Shown one piece after another: positions 20,583 through 29,954 of a stretch of 64,000 nucleotides of DNA. The position numbers and the translations under genes are program-made. Source of the DNA: Sphingomonas hengshuiensis. GTDB lineage: Bacteria; Pseudomonadota; Alphaproteobacteria; Sphingomonadales; Sphingomonadaceae. Position 1 is the stretch's first letter, and every line of letters begins with the position of its first letter. A model generated the notes under the pieces. It was given only the letters and a program-made list of their open reading frames with translations, did no database searches and was not told the DNA's origin. The stretch spans positions 124,001 to 188,000 of the forward strand of contig NZ_CP010836.1 in the NCBI RefSeq assembly GCF_000935025.1, in the 5' to 3' direction.

Positions 20583-20602
20583 GCTGGTGCGATTACACCA
20601 GC
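20583..20602. promoter_or_regulatory. Inverted repeat, possible enhancer site for the TonB receptor promoter
   Basis: GCTGGTG and CACCAGC are perfect seven-base arms around CGATTA, centred about 98 bases before the predicted sigma-54 transcription start. That is the usual distance for an enhancer-binding activator. No equal copy was found at the other two promoters. Confidence 0.4.
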
Positions 20603-20684
20603 GGGGCGCGGCGGGGCTGTTGGGTCTTCAGCAGCCCTGCCCTGAAAGGAGGCGCAGCCGTCAGGCGTGCCCGCCCGTTCGGGC

Positions 20685-20894
20685 CTAGTCGTCCGACCCC
20701 GTCGTCGCGTTCGGGTTGCTCGGACCTTCATAGTCCTTGTGGCTCTGGCCGCCGTCGAAATGGCCGTCGGACTTTTCGCCATGGGGGTTGGGATAGGCGC
20801 CGCCCTGACTTTCTTCGCCCGGCGGAGTGGTGACGCCGTCGGGGGCCTTGTCCGTGCCTTCGCCGTTCGCTTGCATCGGCTGACTGTCGCTCAT
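20685..20894 (-). CDS. Small acidic/hydrophilic conserved protein
   Basis: 69 residues, start at 20894 after GGAGATCGAC. The sequence is hydrophilic and disorder-like, rich in Gly, Pro, Asp and His, with SQGGAYPNPHGEKSDG and HFDGGQSHKDYEGPSN. Small proteins with the GGAYPNPH and GGQS-YxGP elements recur in sphingomonads and are annotated as hypothetical; they have no known role that I can name. There is no signal peptide and no membrane segment. The strong ribosome binding site and the conserved-looking motifs support a real gene. Confidence 0.7.
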   Translation of the reverse strand: MSDSQPMQANGEGTDKAPDGVTTPPGEESQGGAYPNPHGEKSDGHFDGGQSHKDYEGPSNPNATTGSDD

Positions 20895-20953
20895 GTCGAT
20901 CTCCGGTCGCTGGGATGCATCAACGGCCGGGCCGCCGCGCGCGTTCCGGTGCG

Positions 20954-20992
20954 CTATTCTTCGCGCGCCGGCTGGAGCAGCTGTCGCCGCAT
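20954..20992 (-). other. 12-codon mini-ORF with a perfect Shine-Dalgarno
   Basis: GGAGGTGA sits four bases before an ATG encoding MRRQLLQPAREE and a stop. It lies 60 bases upstream of the small conserved protein on the same strand. The near-perfect anti-16S match is unusual for a sequence without a following gene. It could be a leader peptide or a remnant of a deleted gene's start. Confidence 0.35.
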
Positions 20993-21007
20993 CAGGTCAC
21001 CTCCAGT

Positions 21008-21200
21008 AAATTGACTTAAGGAAAAATACGACACCTCGGAAAGGGATCAAAAATTCTACGGACACCGAAAGTATGATCGGTAAATTACTGTTAGTATATA
21101 TTTACCATTGCTTTAATCGCACATCGGTATTTTTGCGAAATAGATGAATATCTTGCGCTTATGCATCAAGCGACCTGATTTACTATGAAAGGCAGGGGTA
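21008..21200 (+). promoter_or_regulatory. AT-rich regulatory region before the TonB receptor at 21201
   Basis: This stretch of almost 200 bases is strikingly AT-rich compared with its surroundings. It contains an inverted repeat GGTAAA (21079-21084) and TTTACC (21101-21106), and runs such as GTATATATTTACC and TATTTTTGCGAAATAG. It probably holds the promoter and an operator for the receptor. I do not recognise a specific binding site. Together with 20895-21007, which holds only the mini-ORF, this is the gene-free gap before 21201. Confidence 0.55.
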
Positions 21201-23741
21201 ATGATGCGTAGTGTTCACCTATTCTCGACCATCGCTTCGATGGCACTGATTCTCCCCACTCTCGCGATCGCGGCGCCGGACCGGACGCCCCCTGCGGATA
21301 CCGGCAAGGACAAGGACGCCGCCCAGAGTGAGGCGAAGGCACCCGAGCCTGCCCGCCAGAAGGCGCTGTTCTCCACGGGCGTGGCCAAGGGCCGCGACCT
21401 GCTCGACAGCGCGATTTCGACCAGCGCGATCGGCGAGGCCGAAGTGACTCAGATCGGCGCGCGCTCGCTGGGCGAAGTGCTGCGATCGGTGCCCGGCTTC
21501 CGCGTCGAGGCGACCGGCGACACCACGACGGTGGCGTATACCATCCGCGGCCTGCCGCTGACCGGGTTCGGGTCGAAAAACGTGCAGTTTCAGGAAGATG
21601 GCCTGCCCGTGCTGGAGTTTGGCGATCTGGCGCTGACGACCCCGGACACCTATCTCCGCCCGGACCTCACGCTGAACCGCATCGAATCGATCCGCGGCGG
21701 CTCTGCCTCGACCTTCGCGTCGAATTCTCCCGGCGGCGTGATCAATTTCATCTCGCGCACCGGCGAGGAGGAGGGCGGTTCGGTGATGCTCACCGCCGGG
21801 CTGAACTATGGCGAGCATCGCGTCGATTTCGACTATGGCGGTCGGCTGTCGGACAATCTGCGCTTCAACGTCGGCGGCTTTTATCGCCAGGGCTCGGGTC
21901 CGCGCGACCCCGGCTATTCGGCCTTCAAGGGCGGTCAGGTAAAGCTGAACATCACGCGCGAATTCGCGAACGGCTATGTGCGCGTCTATGCGAAGCTGCT
22001 CGACGATCGCGTGCCCGGGTTCCTGGAGGCACCGATCAAGATCACCGGGACCAATGCGAATCCGACCTATTCGAACTTCCCCAGCTTCAACATTCGCAAC
22101 CAGGTACTCTATTCGAACAACACGCGCGCCTATGCCACCTTCAACGGTGACGGGAATGTGGAGACCCCGGACAATGCCCAGGGGCTGCACCCGATCTCCA
22201 AGTCGATCGGCCTGGAAGCGCGTTTCGAGCTCTCCGGATGGACCTTCACCGAGCGCATGCGCTACAGCAGCAATTCCGCGACGCTCGCCGCAATCCCGGC
22301 AGCCTTTGTCGCACCCGCGCCGCTGATGGCGATGATCATGGGGGGGCCGGGCGCGACGCTCAGCTATGGCACCGGCGCGAAGAAGGGGCAGGTGATTGCC
22401 GATCCGGCGACGTTGAACGGAAACGGCCTCCTCGTCTATGGCGCGCAACTGTACAATCGTTACCGCGATCAGGGCAATTTCATCAACGACTTCCGCGGCA
22501 CGCGCGTCTGGAAGCTCGGGGCGGGCGACCTGACCTTCACGGCCGGCGTGTACAAGTCCGTGCAGCAGGTGAACATGGACTCGACGTCCAACGCCGTGCT
22601 GATGGAAGTGAACGGCACCGACACCGCCCTGATCGACGTGCGGACGGCGAGCGGCGTTCCCGTGACCGCCAATGGCAAGACGGGCTACACGGTCGCCCCC
22701 CTCGGGCACCTCGACTCCTCCCGCCGTGACGTCGAATACGACATCACAGCCCCGTACGGCTCCATCAACTACCATATCGGCAAGCTCGCGATCGGCGGCA
22801 GCCTGCGCTACGACAGCGGCAAGGTGCGCGGCCAGCTTTTCGGCGCAGCCCTGGGCGGCGATCGGATTGGGCAAATTGCCTATGACATCAACCGCGATGG
22901 CGCGATTTCGGTGCCGGAGACGCGGGTCGGCGTTATCCCGACCGACAGCCCGATGGCGCTCGACTATGATTATAATTATGTGAGCTATTCGGTCGGCGCG
23001 AATTATCGGGTCGGGCCGGGGCTGGCCTTTTTCGGTCGCTATAGTCGCGGCGCGCGCGCCGCTGCGGACACATTCTTTTTCACGCCGTCGATCAATGTCC
23101 AGACCGGCACGCTGGCCAATCCGGCCGACGCCTATGACGTCGTCCGCCAGTCCGAAATGGGCGTGAAGTATCGCAGCGGCAACCTTGCCCTGAACCTGAC
23201 CGGGTTCCTGGCCAACGCGCATGACAAGAATTTCCAGATCCTCAACGACGCGAACGGCCAGCTTTATTCCGCGCAGATCGACCGCAACTACCGGGCCTAT
23301 GGTGCGGAGTTCGAGGGCAGCTATTTCTACGGACCGTGGAATCTGACCGCTGCCGCGACCTATACCCACGCGCGGATCCGTGACGACAAGGACAATCCGG
23401 AGTTCGTCGACAAGACGCCACGGCATCAGCCAAAGCTCATCGCCCAGGTGGCGCCTTCCTATGTCGGCAAGATGTTCAGCGCGGGTGGAACCGTAATCTA
23501 TACCGGCAGCAGCTATGCGCAGGACCTGAACCTGCTGAAGATGCCCGCCTATACGACCGTCAACGCCTTTGTGCAGATCCGCCCGGTCGACCGCGTGGAA
23601 CTGATGGTTACGGCGAGCAACCTGTTCGACACGCTGGGCCTCGTGAACGTGATCCAGAGCGCGATTCCGGCGAGCGGCATCGGCACCGCGACGGTGATCA
23701 ACGGCCGCACGGTCGCGGGGTCGATCCGCTTCCGCTTCTGA
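21201..23741 (+). CDS. TonB-dependent receptor, substrate unknown
   Basis: 846 residues starting ATGATG after AAAGGCAGGGGTA. The signal peptide covers about residues 1-24 (MMRSVHLFSTIASMALILPT then LAIAA). A Lys/Ala/Pro-rich segment precedes the plug: SLGEVLRSVPGFRVEATGDTT, then TLNRIESIRGGSASTFASNS and PGGVINFISRTGEE. The barrel ends in SIRFRF with a terminal Phe. Unlike the receptor at 18.1 kb it has no sigma-54 promoter. Neighbours do not reveal the ligand; mmsA is convergent with it. Confidence 0.9.
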   Translation: MMRSVHLFSTIASMALILPTLAIAAPDRTPPADTGKDKDAAQSEAKAPEPARQKALFSTGVAKGRDLLDSAISTSAIGEAEVTQIGARSLGEVLRSVPGFRVEATGDTTTVAYTIRGLPLTGFGSKNVQFQEDGLPVLEFGDLALTTPDTYLRPDLTLNRIESIRGGSASTFASNSPGGVINFISRTGEEEGGSVMLTAGLNYGEHRVDFDYGGRLSDNLRFNVGGFYRQGSGPRDPGYSAFKGGQVKLNITREFANGYVRVYAKLLDDRVPGFLEAPIKITGTNANPTYSNFPSFNIRNQVLYSNNTRAYATFNGDGNVETPDNAQGLHPISKSIGLEARFELSGWTFTERMRYSSNSATLAAIPAAFVAPAPLMAMIMGGPGATLSYGTGAKKGQVIADPATLNGNGLLVYGAQLYNRYRDQGNFINDFRGTRVWKLGAGDLTFTAGVYKSVQQVNMDSTSNAVLMEVNGTDTALIDVRTASGVPVTANGKTGYTVAPLGHLDSSRRDVEYDITAPYGSINYHIGKLAIGGSLRYDSGKVRGQLFGAALGGDRIGQIAYDINRDGAISVPETRVGVIPTDSPMALDYDYNYVSYSVGANYRVGPGLAFFGRYSRGARAAADTFFFTPSINVQTGTLANPADAYDVVRQSEMGVKYRSGNLALNLTGFLANAHDKNFQILNDANGQLYSAQIDRNYRAYGAEFEGSYFYGPWNLTAAATYTHARIRDDKDNPEFVDKTPRHQPKLIAQVAPSYVGKMFSAGGTVIYTGSSYAQDLNLLKMPAYTTVNAFVQIRPVDRVELMVTASNLFDTLGLVNVIQSAIPASGIGTATVINGRTVAGSIRFRF

Positions 23742-23760
23742 TCGATCGCGCGGAGGCTGC

Positions 23761-23794
23761 GGCGCCCTCCTCCCGGCAACGGGAGGAGGGCGCC
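23761..23794. terminator. Bidirectional hairpin between convergent genes
   Basis: A perfect 15-base inverted repeat (GGCGCCCTCCTCCCG / CGGGAGGAGGGCGCC) around GCAA, 19 bases after the receptor stop and 4 bases after the end of mmsA. No T-run on either side, but its symmetry and position fit a two-way terminator. Confidence 0.75.
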
Positions 23795-23798
23795 GCAC

Positions 23799-25298
23799 TC
23801 AGCGCATCGTCGGGATCACGAAGCTCTGGTCGAGCACCGCGCCGCCGCTCGGCCAGCGCTGCGTGACGGTCTTGGTCCGCGTGTAGAAGCGGATGCCGTC
23901 CATGCCATATTGGTTGAGGTCGCCAAAGCCCGAGCGCTTCCACCCGCCAAAGCTGTGATAGGCGACCGGCACGGGGATCGGCACGTTGATGCCGACCATG
24001 CCGACTTCGACGCTGCTCATGAATTTGCGCGCGAGGTCGCCGTTGCGCGTGAACAGCGCCACGCCGTTGCCGTATTGATGCCCGGTCGGGTAGGAGACGG
24101 CTTCCTCGAAGCTCGACGCGCGCAGCATCTGGAGCACCGGGCCGAAAATCTCCTCATTGTAGCTGCGCATGGTGGGCGTGACGCGGTCGAGCAGCGTCGG
24201 CCCCATGAAATAGCCGTCCTCATACCCCTGGAGCGAAAGCCCGCGCCCATCGACGACGAGCTCCGAGCCTTCGTCGATCGCCATCTGGATATAGGCCTCG
24301 ACACGCGCCTTGTGCGCCGCGCTGACGACCGGGCCGTACTGCGCGTCCGGATCGGTGGGGACGCCGACGCGCAGGTCGGCGATGGCGGCGACCAGCTTTT
24401 CGCGCAGGCGGTCGGCGGTCTCTTCGCCCACCGGCACGACCACGGGCAGCGCCATGCAGCGCTCGCCCGCCGAGCCATAGGCGGCGCCGACGATGTCCGC
24501 CACGGCCTGGTCGAGATCGGCGTCGGGCATGATGATGCCGTGGTTCTTGGCACCGCCCATGCACTGCATGCGCTTGCCGTTCGCCGCGCCGCGGCCATAG
24601 ACATATTGGGCGATGTCGGACGATCCGACGAAGCTGACGGCCTTGACGTCGGGATGGTCGAGGATCGCGTCGACCACGACCTTGTCGCCATGCACCACGT
24701 TCAGGATGCCCTCGGGCAGCCCGGCTTCGAGCGCCAGTTCGGCAAGCCGCACGGGCACGGAGGGATCGCGCTCCGACGGCTTGATGATGAAGGCGTTGCC
24801 GCACGCGATCGCGGGGGCGCACATCCATAGCGGGATCATCGCCGGGAAGTTGAACGGCGTGATACCGGCGGCGATGCCGATCGGCTGGCGCATCGAATAG
24901 ACGTCGATGCCGGGCCCGGCGCCCTCGGTAAATTCGCCCTTCAGCAGGTGCGGAATGCCGCAGACGAACTCGACGACTTCGAGCCCGCGCTGGATGTCGC
25001 CCTTCGAATCCGCGATCACCTTGCCATGCTCGCGTGACAGCATCTCGGCGAGTTCGTCCATATGCTGTTCGATCAGCTCCTTGAAGCGGAACATCACGCG
25101 CGCGCGGCGCTGCGGGTTGAGCGCTGCCCAGCCCGGCTGCGCCGCCTTGGCGCTCGCCACCGCACGGGCGACCATAGCGGCATCGCCGAGCGTCACCTGT
25201 GCCTGGACCTTGCCAAGGGCCGGGTCGAACACGTCGCCCAGCCGCGCGGCGGCGTCGGTCACCGCGGCGCCGTCGATGAAGTGATGGATCATTCGCAT
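23799..25298 (-). CDS. mmsA: CoA-acylating methylmalonate-semialdehyde dehydrogenase
   Basis: 499 residues, the normal length. The aldehyde dehydrogenase fold shows GITPFNFPAMIPLWMCAPA, the NAD-binding segment VSFVGSSDIAQYVYGRGA and the catalytic Cys in GSAGERCMALPVVVP, a context diagnostic of MmsA as opposed to other ALDH members. It converts methylmalonate semialdehyde or malonate semialdehyde to propionyl- or acetyl-CoA in valine, inositol and beta-alanine catabolism. The start at 25298 (MRMIHHFIDG) is conserved; an in-frame extension upstream lacks homology. It is divergent from a LysR gene that may control it. Confidence 0.95.
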   Translation of the reverse strand: MRMIHHFIDGAAVTDAAARLGDVFDPALGKVQAQVTLGDAAMVARAVASAKAAQPGWAALNPQRRARVMFRFKELIEQHMDELAEMLSREHGKVIADSKGDIQRGLEVVEFVCGIPHLLKGEFTEGAGPGIDVYSMRQPIGIAAGITPFNFPAMIPLWMCAPAIACGNAFIIKPSERDPSVPVRLAELALEAGLPEGILNVVHGDKVVVDAILDHPDVKAVSFVGSSDIAQYVYGRGAANGKRMQCMGGAKNHGIIMPDADLDQAVADIVGAAYGSAGERCMALPVVVPVGEETADRLREKLVAAIADLRVGVPTDPDAQYGPVVSAAHKARVEAYIQMAIDEGSELVVDGRGLSLQGYEDGYFMGPTLLDRVTPTMRSYNEEIFGPVLQMLRASSFEEAVSYPTGHQYGNGVALFTRNGDLARKFMSSVEVGMVGINVPIPVPVAYHSFGGWKRSGFGDLNQYGMDGIRFYTRTKTVTQRWPSGGAVLDQSFVIPTMR

Positions 25299-25363
25299 GG
25301 GAAATCCTCTCCGTGTTGCCTCCTTATAGCGTTCACAGCGAAGTGCATATATAGCGGCGAAAT

Positions 25364-25378
25364 GCGCAACTGTTGTGC
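25364..25378. promoter_or_regulatory. Candidate LysR operator between mmsA and its divergent regulator
   Basis: GCGCAAC and GTTGTGC form an inverted repeat (one mismatch) around a single T, 10 bases before the LysR start. Its position in the divergent gap fits an autoregulatory LysR site. Confidence 0.35.
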
Positions 25379-25388
25379 GATTTCCTGA

Positions 25389-26270
25389 ATGCTCGATTGG
25401 GACGATCTCCGCCTGTTCCTGTCGGTGGCGCGCGATGGCAGCTTCGTCGCGAGCGGTCGCAGGCTCGGGCTCAACCACACGACGCTGGCCCGGCGGTTGA
25501 CCGCGCTCGAGCACTCGCTGGGCACGCGGCTGTTCGATCGTTCGCCGCGCGGGGTCCAGCCGACGCGGGCGGGAAGCGAACTGCTCGACCATGCCGAGCG
25601 GATCGAGGCCGAAGTGATGGCTGCCGGGCGCAGCCTTGCGGGGCAGGAGCAGCAGGTGTCGGGGACCGTCCGGCTGGCCACGCCCGAGGCATTCGGCACG
25701 TTCTTCGTGGCACCGCGGGTCCATCTGTTCGCAGCCCGCCATCCGGGCATCGAGCTCGAACTGGTGCCCGAATCGCGGACCGTGAGCCTGTCGAAGCGCG
25801 AAGCCGATGTCGCGATCGGGTTGCATCGTCCCGACCAGGGGCGACTCCGCGCGGCACGGCTCGTCGATTACCGCATCGGGCTGTATGCGTCGCAGGACCT
25901 GCTGGCGCGCACCGGTCCGGTTGCCACCGTCGCCGATCTGCGCGACCGGCCCTTCATCTCGTATATCGAGGAGATGATCGACCTGCCCGAACTGCGCAAT
26001 CTGGACCGATCGCTGGCGCAGCGCTGCGTGTTCCGCTCGAGTTCGGTCGCGGCGCAGATGGCGGCGGTCGTCTCCGGTCTCGGTTTCGGGCTGCTCCATT
26101 GTTTCGCGGTGACGCCCGAGATGCGGCTGGTGCGTGTGCTGGCGAGCGAGGTGGAGGTGATCCGCAGCTATTGGATGATCTACCATGCCGATCTGGCGCA
26201 GGTGCCCCGGATTCGCGCGGTCGCCGATTTCCTGACCGAGCAGGTGCGCGCGCGTGGCACGCAGTTTTGA
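25389..26270 (+). CDS. LysR-family transcriptional regulator
   Basis: 293 residues. The N-terminal winged helix is DWDDLRLFLSVARDGSFVAS followed by NHTTLARRLTALEHSLGTRLF, the canonical LysR helix-turn-helix. A periplasmic-binding-like effector domain fills residues 90-293 (GTVRLATPEAFGTFFVAP). It is divergently transcribed from mmsA with 90 bases between the starts, so it probably senses an intermediate of that pathway. There is no obvious defect. Confidence 0.9.
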   Translation: MLDWDDLRLFLSVARDGSFVASGRRLGLNHTTLARRLTALEHSLGTRLFDRSPRGVQPTRAGSELLDHAERIEAEVMAAGRSLAGQEQQVSGTVRLATPEAFGTFFVAPRVHLFAARHPGIELELVPESRTVSLSKREADVAIGLHRPDQGRLRAARLVDYRIGLYASQDLLARTGPVATVADLRDRPFISYIEEMIDLPELRNLDRSLAQRCVFRSSSVAAQMAAVVSGLGFGLLHCFAVTPEMRLVRVLASEVEVIRSYWMIYHADLAQVPRIRAVADFLTEQVRARGTQF

Positions 26271-26403
26271 GGCGGGTTGCCAGACTGGTCCACGCATCGC
26301 GCCCAAAATTTCGCGGCTGTCGCGGCAGTTTTGCCTCGACAGGACGCCCGCTGGTCTGAATGGGCGGATCGCCGGAGAAGGTTGATGCCTGGGGAACACG
26401 CAT

Positions 26404-27630
26404 ATGCATGAAGACGTGGACGTTCTGATCGTTGGTGCCGGCCATGCCGGTGCCGCCTGTGCGATTGCCCTGCGCCAGGGCAAGTTCGACGGGACCATCC
26501 TGGTGATCGGCGCCGAGCCCGAGCTTCCCTATGAGCGGCCGCCGCTCTCGAAGGAGTATCTGGCCGGCGACAAGCCGTTCGAGCGCCTGTTGATCCGCCC
26601 GGCGGGCTTCTGGGCAGAGCGCGACGTCGCGTTCCGGCTCGGCACCCGCGTGACCGCGATCGACGGATCGGCGCACAGCGTCACCACCGATGCGGGCGAC
26701 ACTATCGGGTATCGCCATCTCGTCTGGGCCACGGGCGGCGCGCCGCGGCGGCTGACCTGCGATGGGCATGACCTGACCGGCGTCCACACCGTCCGCGACC
26801 GCGCCGACGCCGATCGGATGATGGCCGAATTGCCCCGGGTCGAGCATGTCGTCGTGATCGGCGGCGGCTATATCGGGCTCGAGGCGGCGGCGGTGCTCGC
26901 CAAATTCGGCAAGAAGGTCGTGCTGCTCGAAGCGCTCGACCGCGTGCTGGCACGCGTCGCCGGCGAGCCGCTGTCGCGCTTCTTCGAAGCCGAGCATCGC
27001 GCGCACGGCGTCGAGGTCCGGCTGGGCGCGGCGGTCGACTGCATCCTCGGCGAGGATCGGGTGACCGGCGTGCGGCTGTCCGACGGCGAAGTGCTGCGGG
27101 CCGATATGGTGATCGTCGGCATCGGCATCGTTCCCGCAGTCGAACCGCTGCTCGCCGCGGGTGCGGAGGGCGGCAACGGCGTGGCGGTCGATGGCCAGTG
27201 CCGGACGAGCCTGCCCGATATCTTCGCGATCGGCGATTGTGCGCTCCACGCCAATCGCTTTGCCGGCGGCGCGTCGATCCGCGTCGAATCGGTGCAGAAC
27301 GCCAACGACCAGGCGGCGGTGGCCGCCAAGGCGATCCTGGGCCAGCCGGTGGCGTATGAGGCGGTCCCATGGTTCTGGTCGAACCAATATGACATCAAGC
27401 TCCAGACGGTCGGGCTGTCGATCGGCTATGACCTCGCCGTGGTGCGCGGCGATACGGCGAGCCGCAGCTTCACCGTCGCCTATCTGAAGCAGGGCAGGGT
27501 GATCGCGCTCGATTGCGTCAATGCGGTCAAGGACTATGTCCAGGGCCGCAAGCTCGTGACCGAGGGCAATTCGGTGGACGTCGCCCGGCTCGCCGATCCG
27601 GCAGTGCCGCTGAAGGAACTCGCCGGATAG
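26404..27630 (+). CDS. FAD-dependent ferredoxin (rubredoxin/putidaredoxin) reductase
   Basis: 408 residues, the usual size for oxygenase-coupled reductases. The FAD-binding dinucleotide motif is [36 protein letters not shown] is the family signature. The NAD(P)H motif is [20 protein letters not shown], and [15 protein letters not shown] is the second FAD contact. The C-terminal domain includes [18 protein letters not shown]. It passes electrons from NADH to a ferredoxin that serves a P450 or Rieske oxygenase. No ferredoxin or oxygenase gene is adjacent, so its partner lies elsewhere. Confidence 0.93.
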   Translation: MHEDVDVLIVGAGHAGAACAIALRQGKFDGTILVIGAEPELPYERPPLSKEYLAGDKPFERLLIRPAGFWAERDVAFRLGTRVTAIDGSAHSVTTDAGDTIGYRHLVWATGGAPRRLTCDGHDLTGVHTVRDRADADRMMAELPRVEHVVVIGGGYIGLEAAAVLAKFGKKVVLLEALDRVLARVAGEPLSRFFEAEHRAHGVEVRLGAAVDCILGEDRVTGVRLSDGEVLRADMVIVGIGIVPAVEPLLAAGAEGGNGVAVDGQCRTSLPDIFAIGDCALHANRFAGGASIRVESVQNANDQAAVAAKAILGQPVAYEAVPWFWSNQYDIKLQTVGLSIGYDLAVVRGDTASRSFTVAYLKQGRVIALDCVNAVKDYVQGRKLVTEGNSVDVARLADPAVPLKELAG

Positions 27631-27650
27631 CAGCGCGCGGTCCGGTGCGA

Positions 27651-28535
27651 CTATCCGCCGATAGCGCAGCCGTGCCGGGCCTGGAAGTCACGCACCCACT
27701 CGGCGGTCGCGCGGAGGCCGCCAAAGGGGTAGAGATGGAGCAGGACGTCGCCGTGCCGCGCGGGATCGAAGCGCTCGGCCAGTTCCTCGACCAGCCGGTC
27801 CGGGCCGGCGTTCGACAGCAACCGCGTTACCGACAGCCCGTATTTCGCCATCACCGACGCCGACGCGGCAACCCCGCAGCGCGCGGCGAAGCCCAGCAGC
27901 CGCTTGACGCTGGCGGGGCCCGGAATGCCCAGCCGGATCGTCGCGTCGATGCCCGCATCGCGAACCTGCTCGACCCATGCGAGCATCGGCGCCGCGTTGA
28001 ACCCGAATTGGGTGACGATCGCGAAATCATGCCCGCCCTGGAGCAGCAGGTCGCGCTTGTCGCGCGTCGCCTGCCAGATCTTGTCGTTGCCGATATCGGC
28101 ATGGCCCTCGGGATAGCCCGATATGCCGACGCGCTTGATGCCGTGTTCGGCGAGCATCCCCGAACGGATCAGCGACAGCGCGTCGGGATAGGGGCCGAGC
28201 GGCTCGGGCGGATCGCCCGCGACGACGAAGCAATGGTCGTTGCCGACCTCGCGCCGGAGCGCCGCCAGGAAATCGCGCAGCTCGGCCTCGGAATGGAGCC
28301 GCCGTGCCGAGATGTGCGGGATCGGCACGAAGCCCAGTTCCCTGACGCGGCGCGCCGTCGCCACCCGCGCCTCGAAGGTCTCGCCGGGAAGGAAGGTTAC
28401 GGGCACCTTCGTCCCCGGCGGGACCAGCGCCGCCGCCTCTTCGAGCCGATCGGCATCCTTGGCCGTGATCTCGACCGACCAGCGGTCGATCAACCCGCAG
28501 GTCTTGTTTGTACCGGGCACCGGCGCTTCGATCAT
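27651..28535 (-). CDS. metF: Methylenetetrahydrofolate reductase
   Basis: 294 residues of the MTHFR barrel. Visible elements include WSVEITAKDADRLEEA, VTFLPGETFEARVATARRVR, FVVAGDPPEPLGPYPDAL and FAIVTQFGFNAAPML near the folate and FAD sites. It interconverts 5-methyl-THF and 5,10-methylene-THF. The gene lies 30 bases after the LigM-type demethylase, matching the ligM-metF arrangement of lignin-degrading sphingomonads. There it runs in the oxidative direction to clear the methyl-THF made by O-demethylation. The start at 28535 is preferred over a GTG six bases earlier. Confidence 0.88.
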   Translation of the reverse strand: MIEAPVPGTNKTCGLIDRWSVEITAKDADRLEEAAALVPPGTKVPVTFLPGETFEARVATARRVRELGFVPIPHISARRLHSEAELRDFLAALRREVGNDHCFVVAGDPPEPLGPYPDALSLIRSGMLAEHGIKRVGISGYPEGHADIGNDKIWQATRDKRDLLLQGGHDFAIVTQFGFNAAPMLAWVEQVRDAGIDATIRLGIPGPASVKRLLGFAARCGVAASASVMAKYGLSVTRLLSNAGPDRLVEELAERFDPARHGDVLLHLYPFGGLRATAEWVRDFQARHGCAIGG

Positions 28536-28565
28536 GATCACGGCCTTTTCAGGGGAGTATAGGGC

Positions 28566-29954
28566 TCAGGCGGGCTGCTTGGTGCGCCAGCTCTCGGCAT
28601 AGGCGTCGCGGGCGACTTCCGAATAGGGAACCGGGCTGACGGTCGCCTTGATCTCGGTCTGGACGTGGCGCTCGACCGTGGGCTTGCGCGTGCCGCTATC
28701 GGGCTCGCCCCACAGCAGAGTGACTTCGGTGCCGGGCTCGGCATAGCGCTCGTCGACCATCGCCAGCGTGAGCATGCGGCCCTCGTTCCAGCTATAGCCG
28801 ATCCAGGTCGACAGGCCGACCGTCTGGCCGTCGACCAGCACGCTGTCATACGGATGCATCGAATAGACCGCCGAGGGGAACTCCATGAACTTGGCGCGGT
28901 CGCCCTTGCTGAACATCGAGCTCATCACGCGCAGCACGTCCTCGTTGTCGAGCGCCAGCGTGACCTTTCGGCGGTGCGGCCCCTCGGCCTTTTTCTCCAG
29001 CGCCTCGCGACCGATGAAATCATGGTCGAACTTGACGAACGGGCCATAGCCGAGGTCCCAGGGCGTCAGATAATAGTCCTCGATGCTGGCGCCGACGAAG
29101 CTGCCGCCGATCGATGCCTTGGCCTCGTAGGAGGTGGCGGGCAGCCACTCGCGATAGGCCTTGAGGCTTTCGCCGGTATAGACCGCGGGCAGCGGCGACG
29201 GGATCCAGCCCGATTCGAGCGTGTTCGACGAATAGGTGCGTCCGCCGACCAGCTTCATGCCGACCGGCGCGCCGGCCTCGACCAGCGCGCTGTGGACTGC
29301 CTGATAGTCTTCCCACGGCCCGAACAGCTCATAGCCCGGCTGCCCCGCCATGCCGTGGCGCAGCGCGCGCACGTTCTTGCCGGCGATTTGCAGCGTGGTC
29401 ATGTTGAAGAACTTGAGCTGAGGCACTTCGCCGCCGACGGCGTTGTTCATCACCTTGAACGCGTCCGGGCCCTGGACCTGGAAGCGATAGTTTTTGCGCT
29501 TGCCGTCGCTGCGCATCGCAGTGCGCTCGTCGCGATCGAGCGTGACGTCCCACTTGCCGGTGGCGACATGATATTCGATCCACTCGATGCACGGCGCGCG
29601 ACCGACGAGGCTGAACGCATTCTCGGCGAGATAGAACAGGATGCCGTCGCCGATGACATAGCCTTCGGGCGTCACCGGGACCCACTGCTTCGCCTTGTCG
29701 ACGGTGAAGCCCTTGAAGCTGTTTACGCCGAGATAGTTGAGCAGCGCGAAGGCGTCCGGTCCCTCGATCGCGAGGTCGACCATGTGGTAGGACTGGTTGA
29801 ACAGCACCGCGCCGTGCTGCCAGGCCCATTGCTCCTCGCGCCAATTGGAATATTCGGCGGGCACGCCGGGATAGGCATTGGGGCCGGTCTGCTGGTTGCG
29901 CAGCAGCGCGACGATGTCGCCGGCCTCGCCGATAACCTGTTCAAGATTGCTCAT
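28566..29954 (-). CDS. ligM: THF-dependent aromatic O-demethylase, LigM/DesA family
   Basis: 462 residues of the GcvT/aminomethyltransferase fold, close to LigM (about 470). From memory of LigM the matches are strong: SNWREEQWAWQHGAVLFNQS, KQWVPVTPEGYVIGDGILFY, RALRHGMAGQPGYELFGPWE, SNTLESGWIPSPLPAVYTGE and YGPFVKFDHDFIGREALE. LigM moves the methyl group of vanillate or 3-O-methylgallate to tetrahydrofolate. Which methoxy-aromatic is used here cannot be told. It overlaps the upstream hydrolase gene (ATGA) and is followed by metF. The start at 29954 matches the LigM N terminus (NLEQV). Confidence 0.85.
   Translation of the reverse strand: MSNLEQVIGEAGDIVALLRNQQTGPNAYPGVPAEYSNWREEQWAWQHGAVLFNQSYHMVDLAIEGPDAFALLNYLGVNSFKGFTVDKAKQWVPVTPEGYVIGDGILFYLAENAFSLVGRAPCIEWIEYHVATGKWDVTLDRDERTAMRSDGKRKNYRFQVQGPDAFKVMNNAVGGEVPQLKFFNMTTLQIAGKNVRALRHGMAGQPGYELFGPWEDYQAVHSALVEAGAPVGMKLVGGRTYSSNTLESGWIPSPLPAVYTGESLKAYREWLPATSYEAKASIGGSFVGASIEDYYLTPWDLGYGPFVKFDHDFIGREALEKKAEGPHRRKVTLALDNEDVLRVMSSMFSKGDRAKFMEFPSAVYSMHPYDSVLVDGQTVGLSTWIGYSWNEGRMLTLAMVDERYAEPGTEVTLLWGEPDSGTRKPTVERHVQTEIKATVSPVPYSEVARDAYAESWRTKQPA

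Noticed and set aside
20642..20660. GAAAGGAGGCGCAG, a strong ribosome binding site on the plus strand
   Set aside because: No start codon with an open frame follows at a suitable distance; the real gene here is on the minus strand.
21219..23798. 859-codon minus-strand frame opposite the TonB receptor
   Set aside because: It is the complement of a well-supported receptor and its translation shows no protein family.
24547..24565. TGGCAC with a GC ten bases on, resembling a sigma-54 promoter
   Set aside because: Lies inside mmsA on the opposite strand with no gene downstream; expected by chance.
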